Shown one piece after another: positions 59,915-64,000 of a stretch of DNA of 64,000 nt (positions are counted from its first letter, which is position 1; each line of letters opens with the position of its first letter). The translations under genes and the position numbers were made by a program. Below the pieces are notes generated by a model, which made no database searches, was not told where the DNA came from, and saw nothing but the letters and a program-made list of their open reading frames with translations. Source of the stretch: Angelakisella sp. (lineage in GTDB: Bacteria > Bacillota > Clostridia > Oscillospirales > Ruminococcaceae); assembly GCA_020025195.1 (NCBI GenBank), contig JAHHSN010000003.1:41805-105804 (forward strand), in the 5' to 3' direction.

Positions 59915-60961
59915 ATGAACGAAACCACTACCCAGGAGAATCCGAGCGGTAAGCTCCTAGAGGTCAATGACCTGCATATCTCCTTTTTCACCCCCGCCGG
60001 CGAAGTCAAAGCAGTCGGCGGCATCAGTTACAGCATTGATTACGACGAGGTCATGGGCATCGTCGGTGAATCCGGCTCCGGCAAGAGCGTAGAGGCCTAT
60101 TCCATCATCGGCCTGCTCCAGTCCCCCGGTAAGGTCATCGGCGGCTCCATCACCTTTGAGGGAGAGGACGTCCTCTCCTTTACCAAGGATCAGATGACTG
60201 ATTTCCGCGGCAATCGCGCTTCGATGATCTTCCAGAACCCCATGGTCTGCCTGAACCCGGTCTACACCATCGGCAACCAGCTGGTGGAGGCGCTGCGCGC
60301 CCATGATAAGACCATCTCCAAGCAGGAAGCGGCCAACCGCGCCATGGAGATGCTGGAACTGGTCGGCATCAACAACGTCGCAAAGCGCATGAAGCAGTAT
60401 CCTCATGAGTTTTCCGGCGGTATGCGTCAGCGTGTTATGATCGCCATGGGTCTCATCTGCCATCCCAAGCTGCTCATCGCGGATGAGCCCACCACTGCTC
60501 TGGACGTGACCATTCAGGCACAGATTCTGGAGCTGATGAAAAAACTGCAGAAAAAGACCCACATGGGCATTATCTTCATCACCCATAACCTCGGCGTTGT
60601 GGCGGAGATCTGCGATAAGGTCTCGGTCATGTACGCCGGCAAGATGGTGGAGCAGGGTCCCGTGGATGATATCTTCTACCGTCCCGGCCATCCCTACACC
60701 ATCGGTCTTCTGCGCTCCATGCCCCGCGTGGACGCCGACAGCCATGAGCGGCTCATCCCCATCGAGGGTACGCCCGTCGATATGCTGAACCCTCCCGAGG
60801 GCTGTCCCTTCGCGCCGCGCTGCGAAAAGGCCATGAAGATCTGTCTCAAGCAGATGCCTCCCTATGTGGAGCTGGGCGAGGGTCATCGCTCCGCCTGCTG
60901 GCTGCGTGTAGCGGAGCAGCAGGCCGCCGCCAAGGCTGCCGCAGAAAAGGAGGGGAAATAA
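59915..60961 (+). CDS. oppD: Oligopeptide ABC transporter ATPase (OppD/DppD type)
   Basis: 348 residues from the ATG at 59915 behind AAGGAGGAG. Walker A GESGSGKS, signature FSGGMRQRVMIAMGL, Walker B LLIADEPTTALDVT and the switch His in IFITHNLGVVAE are complete. The C-terminal oligopeptide/Fe-S-like domain has the Cys-rich motif GCPFAPRCEKAMKIC typical of OppD/DppD. Confidence 0.96.
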   Translation: MNETTTQENPSGKLLEVNDLHISFFTPAGEVKAVGGISYSIDYDEVMGIVGESGSGKSVEAYSIIGLLQSPGKVIGGSITFEGEDVLSFTKDQMTDFRGNRASMIFQNPMVCLNPVYTIGNQLVEALRAHDKTISKQEAANRAMEMLELVGINNVAKRMKQYPHEFSGGMRQRVMIAMGLICHPKLLIADEPTTALDVTIQAQILELMKKLQKKTHMGIIFITHNLGVVAEICDKVSVMYAGKMVEQGPVDDIFYRPGHPYTIGLLRSMPRVDADSHERLIPIEGTPVDMLNPPEGCPFAPRCEKAMKICLKQMPPYVELGEGHRSACWLRVAEQQAAAKAAAEKEGK

Positions 60962-60964
60962 GCC

Positions 60965-62047
60965 ATGGAACAAAAGATCTTAGTAGATGTACAGCATCTC
61001 ACCAAATATTTCCCTATCAAGGGTCAGAAGGGCCCCGGTGTTCAGGCGGTAGAGGATGTTTCCTTTGCCATCCATCAGGGCGAAACCCTCGGTCTTGTCG
61101 GTGAGTCCGGCTGCGGTAAAACCACCCTGGGACGTACCATCCTGCGTCTGCACGAGCCGACCTCCGGTAAGATCACCTATGACGGAGATACCATCTTTGA
61201 GGGAGAGTATCCCTTTGAGGAACAGGAAGTCGAGATCACGCCCAACTCCAAAAACGGCCTGACCTCCCCCACTAAAAAGAAGGTATTGGTGCATAAAAAA
61301 GTGGCAAAGCCCGAGGCGGTCAATATGCTGCCCTATCGCCGCAAAATGCAGATCATCTTCCAGGACCCCTCTGCCTCTCTCGACCCCCGTATGACGGTCG
61401 GTGAGATCATTGGGGAGGCCATCGATATCCACAAGCTCGCATCCTCCAAGGAGGAGCGTGCCGACCGCATCAAGGAGCTTCTGGCCCGTGTCGGCCTCAA
61501 TACCGAACACGCCAACCGCTATCCGCACGAATTTTCCGGCGGCCAGCAGCAGCGTGTCGGCATCGCCCGCGCTCTCGCGGTCAAGCCCGAGTTCATTGTT
61601 TGCGATGAGCCCATCTCCGCTCTGGACGTTTCCATTCAGTCTCAGGTCGTTAATATGCTGGAGGATATGCAGCAGGACCTCGGTCTCACCTATCTCTTCA
61701 TCGCGCATGATCTGAGTGTTGTGCGTCATATTTCCAACCGCATCGGCGTTATGTATCTCGGCAACATGGTAGAGCTGGCAGAGAGCTATGAGCTGAACCG
61801 TTCTCCCCTTCACCCCTACACCAAGACCCTGCTTTCCGCCGTGCCGGTCCCGGATCCCGAAGTGAGCCGTTCCCGTCAGCGGATCGTGCTGGAAGGTGAT
61901 ATTCCCTCGCCCATCAATCCGCCCTCCGGCTGCCGGTTCCACACCCGCTGCCCCTATGCCAGCGAGCGCTGCCGGATGGAGAAGCCCGCCTTCAAGGAGT
62001 ACTCTCCTGGTCACTGGGCAGCGTGCCATCTGCTGGAAAACGGCTGA
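60965..62047 (+). CDS. oppF: Oligopeptide ABC transporter ATPase (OppF/DppF type)
   Basis: 360 residues. Walker [10 protein letters not shown], signature [15 protein letters not shown], Walker [15 protein letters not shown] and [11 protein letters not shown] are complete. The C-terminal Cys motif is [15 protein letters not shown]. About 35 extra residues (roughly 80-115, including [17 protein letters not shown]) stand between Walker A and the Q-loop [12 protein letters not shown]. It follows oppD after three bases. Confidence 0.96.
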   Translation: MEQKILVDVQHLTKYFPIKGQKGPGVQAVEDVSFAIHQGETLGLVGESGCGKTTLGRTILRLHEPTSGKITYDGDTIFEGEYPFEEQEVEITPNSKNGLTSPTKKKVLVHKKVAKPEAVNMLPYRRKMQIIFQDPSASLDPRMTVGEIIGEAIDIHKLASSKEERADRIKELLARVGLNTEHANRYPHEFSGGQQQRVGIARALAVKPEFIVCDEPISALDVSIQSQVVNMLEDMQQDLGLTYLFIAHDLSVVRHISNRIGVMYLGNMVELAESYELNRSPLHPYTKTLLSAVPVPDPEVSRSRQRIVLEGDIPSPINPPSGCRFHTRCPYASERCRMEKPAFKEYSPGHWAACHLLENG

Positions 62048-62092
62048 TTTTCCCCGATTTCACATCATTTTCCCTGTTTTTGAAAATTCTTC

Positions 62093-62208
62093 TTTACAAA
62101 TTCCAACTTTAGCGGTATAATACGCTAAACTAGCTTTGATCGTTCAGTGCGCTAAAACGCTTTGAGCGATCAATTGCCTTTTTAGGCTTCTTGACAAAGA
62201 AATGTCAA
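62093..62208 (+). promoter_or_regulatory. Separate promoter, operator repeats and leader hairpin of oppA
   Basis: TTTACA (62093-62098), 17 bases, TATAAT (62116-62121). The -10 box lies inside the inverted repeat TTTAGCG, eight bases, CGCTAAA (62108-62129), and a third half-site CGCTAAA is at 62150-62156. A stem of TTGATCGTTCA with TGAGCGATCAA (62136-62146, 62163-62173; one wobble) follows. Another TTGACA (62191) is part of the repeat TTGACA, six bases, TGTCAA. Confidence 0.7.
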
Positions 62209-62272
62209 AGTATGATATCACTGTCCCCGGCACACGGGGCTTTGGATATAACAAATTTTTGGAGGTAAGAAA

Positions 62273-63946
62273 ATGAAAGGCAAAAAGCTTCTTGCTTTGA
62301 TCATGGCCCTTGCAATGGCCGTGCTCACTCTGGCAGGCTGCGGCGATAAGCCCACCGCCAACATGGACGCTCTGAGCGTTTGCATCGCTTCTGAGCCCCA
62401 GACCATTGACCCCGCGCTCAACACCGCTGTTGACGGCGCTGTTCTGACCCAGCATGTATTTGAGGGTCTGATGAGATGGGTCGACTCTGAAAAGCCCGTT
62501 GACAACGCGACTGTCAATTATGCTAAGCTGGACCTCGGTCAGGCTGAAAAGTATGAGAAGACTGTCAACGAAGACGGCACTGTCACCTATGTCTTCACCC
62601 TGCGTGACGGCATCAAGTGGTCCGATGGCAAGCCCGTTGTAGCCGGCGACTTTGAGTACGCTTGGAAGCGCGCTGTCAACCCCGAGACCGCTGCTGACTA
62701 CAGCAACATGTTCAGCGCTATCGTTGGCTTCCAGGAAGCAAACGCGGATGCTGCCAACATTGATAAGCTCGCGGTTAAGGCCGTGGATGACAAGACCCTC
62801 GAGGTCACCCTCTCCACCGACCTGCCCTACTTCCTTGAGCTCTGTGCGTTCCCCACCTACCTGCCCGTTCGTAAGGACATTATCGAGTCTGCCGGCGATC
62901 AGTGGACCTTCTCTCCTGACACCTACATCGGCAACGGTATGTACAAGATGACCGAGTGGACCCACAACCAGAAGATCGTCCTCACCAAGAATGAGGAATA
63001 CTATGGCAAGGACAATGTTGCCATTAAGGATCTCACCTTCATTCTCTCCGACGATGACAACGCGATGCTCGCTGCTTATCGTTCCGGTGAGGTCAACTTC
63101 ATCGAGAGCGTTCCGGTCGATGAGACCCCTGCCCTCCTCGCTGACGGCACCATGAAGATCCTCCCCTACCTCGGCACCTACTATGTCTGCTATCAGACTG
63201 AGAAGGCTCCCTTCAATGACGCCCGCGTCCGCAAAGCCTTCACTCTGGCAATCGACAGCAAGTTCATCGCCGAAAAGATCACTCAGACCGGTGAGGTTCC
63301 CGCAAATGGTTGGGTACCCTTTGGTATCGCTGATGCGGATCCCGCTGGCGCTGACTTCCGTACCACCGGCGGCGCTTTCTGGGAGGCTCCCACCTCTGAG
63401 GAAATCTACAAGAAGAACCTCGAAGAGGCCAACCGTCTCCTGGATGAGGCCGGTTACACCGACCGTTCCACCTTCCCCGTTGTTGAGTATCTCTACAACA
63501 CCAACGAGAGACACCGTGCAATCGGTGAGGCTCTGCAGCAGATGTGGCAGGAAGGCCTCGGCGTTCGCGTTACCCTCAACAACCAGGACTGGTCTGTATT
63601 CCTTCAGACCCGTAAGGACGGCGATTACATGATCGCCCGTAACGGCTGGATCAACGACTACAACGATCCCATGGGCTTCCTGGATATGTGGGTCACCGGC
63701 GGCGGCAACAACGACGCCAAGTACTCCAATCCCGCCTATGATGCGGCGATCAAGAAGGCTATGTCCACTTCCGATCCCGCTGAGCGTATGGCTGCTATGC
63801 ATGAGGCTGAGAACCTCATCATTGGTCAGGATTGGGCTCTCGGTCCGATCTACTTCTACACTCAGCACTATCTGATGGATGACGCTGTTAAGGGCGTGTA
63901 CTACACTCCCCTTGGCTTCTTCTTCTTCCAGAACGCCACCAAATAA
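62273..63946 (+). CDS. oppA: Oligopeptide-binding lipoprotein
   Basis: 557 residues. The signal peptide ends in LAGC (Cys23). The SBP_bac_5 family pattern is clear: ASEPQTIDPALNTAVDGAVL, the EGLMRWVD segment, then FTLRDGIKWSDGKPVVAGDF and FEYAWKRAVNP. Near the end is a YMIARNGWINDYNDPMGFLD segment, the peptide-binding region of OppA. It presents oligopeptides to OppBCDF. Codon use is strongly biased to preferred codons, and a separate promoter should give more binding protein than permease. Confidence 0.95.
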   Translation: MKGKKLLALIMALAMAVLTLAGCGDKPTANMDALSVCIASEPQTIDPALNTAVDGAVLTQHVFEGLMRWVDSEKPVDNATVNYAKLDLGQAEKYEKTVNEDGTVTYVFTLRDGIKWSDGKPVVAGDFEYAWKRAVNPETAADYSNMFSAIVGFQEANADAANIDKLAVKAVDDKTLEVTLSTDLPYFLELCAFPTYLPVRKDIIESAGDQWTFSPDTYIGNGMYKMTEWTHNQKIVLTKNEEYYGKDNVAIKDLTFILSDDDNAMLAAYRSGEVNFIESVPVDETPALLADGTMKILPYLGTYYVCYQTEKAPFNDARVRKAFTLAIDSKFIAEKITQTGEVPANGWVPFGIADADPAGADFRTTGGAFWEAPTSEEIYKKNLEEANRLLDEAGYTDRSTFPVVEYLYNTNERHRAIGEALQQMWQEGLGVRVTLNNQDWSVFLQTRKDGDYMIARNGWINDYNDPMGFLDMWVTGGGNNDAKYSNPAYDAAIKKAMSTSDPAERMAAMHEAENLIIGQDWALGPIYFYTQHYLMDDAVKGVYYTPLGFFFFQNATK

Positions 63947-63966
63947 TCTAGCCTGGATTATGATAA

Positions 63967-63995
63967 GGACCGCTCCTTCGGGGGCGGTCCTTTTT
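63967..63995 (+). terminator. Terminator of oppA
   Basis: GGACCGCTCC pairs with GGGGCGGTCC (10 pairs, one wobble) around a TTCG tetraloop; five T follow. Confidence 0.95.
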
Positions 63996-64000
63996 CATGC

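Overview
The window is about 60% GC chromosomal DNA of a low-oxygen Firmicute, most likely a Clostridia member of the Oscillospirales/Ruminococcaceae type. The evidence is the gene order rplU-rpmA-obg and rimP-nusA-rnpM-ylxQ-infB-rbfA-nrnA-truB-ribF, Firmicutes-only families (YitT, Mini-III, RNase M5, RnpM, CsoR), a SpoIID-like spore-type protein, ATP-dependent PEP carboxykinase, a TRAP carboxylate transporter, an acyl-CoA dehydratase activase and an enoate-reductase-type flavoenzyme. Species cannot be fixed from the sequence alone. No phage, insertion sequence, CRISPR array or rRNA was seen.

Layout. 1-616: start of a lipoprotein solute-binding gene that runs off the left edge. 719-12367 (minus strand): two housekeeping units, a ribosome/GTPase unit (rplU to a YitT protein) and the transcription/translation unit (rimP to ribF); the rplU promoter lies inside the end of ribF. 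12411-20037: single genes with their own terminators (ankyrin lipoprotein, TraX-like protein, small lipoprotein, DUF364 protein, orphan galactitol-type EIIC, SpoIID-like peptidoglycan-binding protein). 20189-26381 (plus): comEC-holA-rnmV and then an MBOAT/DHHW pair that has lost its catalytic motifs. 26499-26853: tRNA-Arg(ACG) and tRNA-Ser(CGA). 26945-33272 (minus): a LacI-controlled TRAP transporter with two Gfo/Idh/MocA dehydrogenases, probably for a sugar acid or polyol derivative. 33756-37963 (plus): a 2-hydroxyacyl-CoA dehydratase-type activase split over two genes. 38036-40884 (minus): csoR-copA copper export, with a CopZ domain fused to CopA that also has its own internal start signals.

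41384-44500 (plus): DUF5058 transporter pair, M42 peptidase and a HutP-like RNA-binding regulator, behind a leader with a terminator hairpin. 45620-50886: four genes forming a membrane-associated flavin/[2Fe-2S] redox module, bracketed by two related membrane proteins and controlled by a divergent TetR gene; this is the best candidate here for an undescribed system. 51308-56996: pckA, a DUF4760 protein, an enoate-reductase-type flavoenzyme and a membrane M28 peptidase. 57617-63946: a complete oligopeptide ABC transporter whose binding protein has a separate promoter. Peptide uptake, M42/M28 peptidases, PEP carboxykinase and the dehydratase activase together suggest an amino-acid- and peptide-fermenting lifestyle; this is inference.
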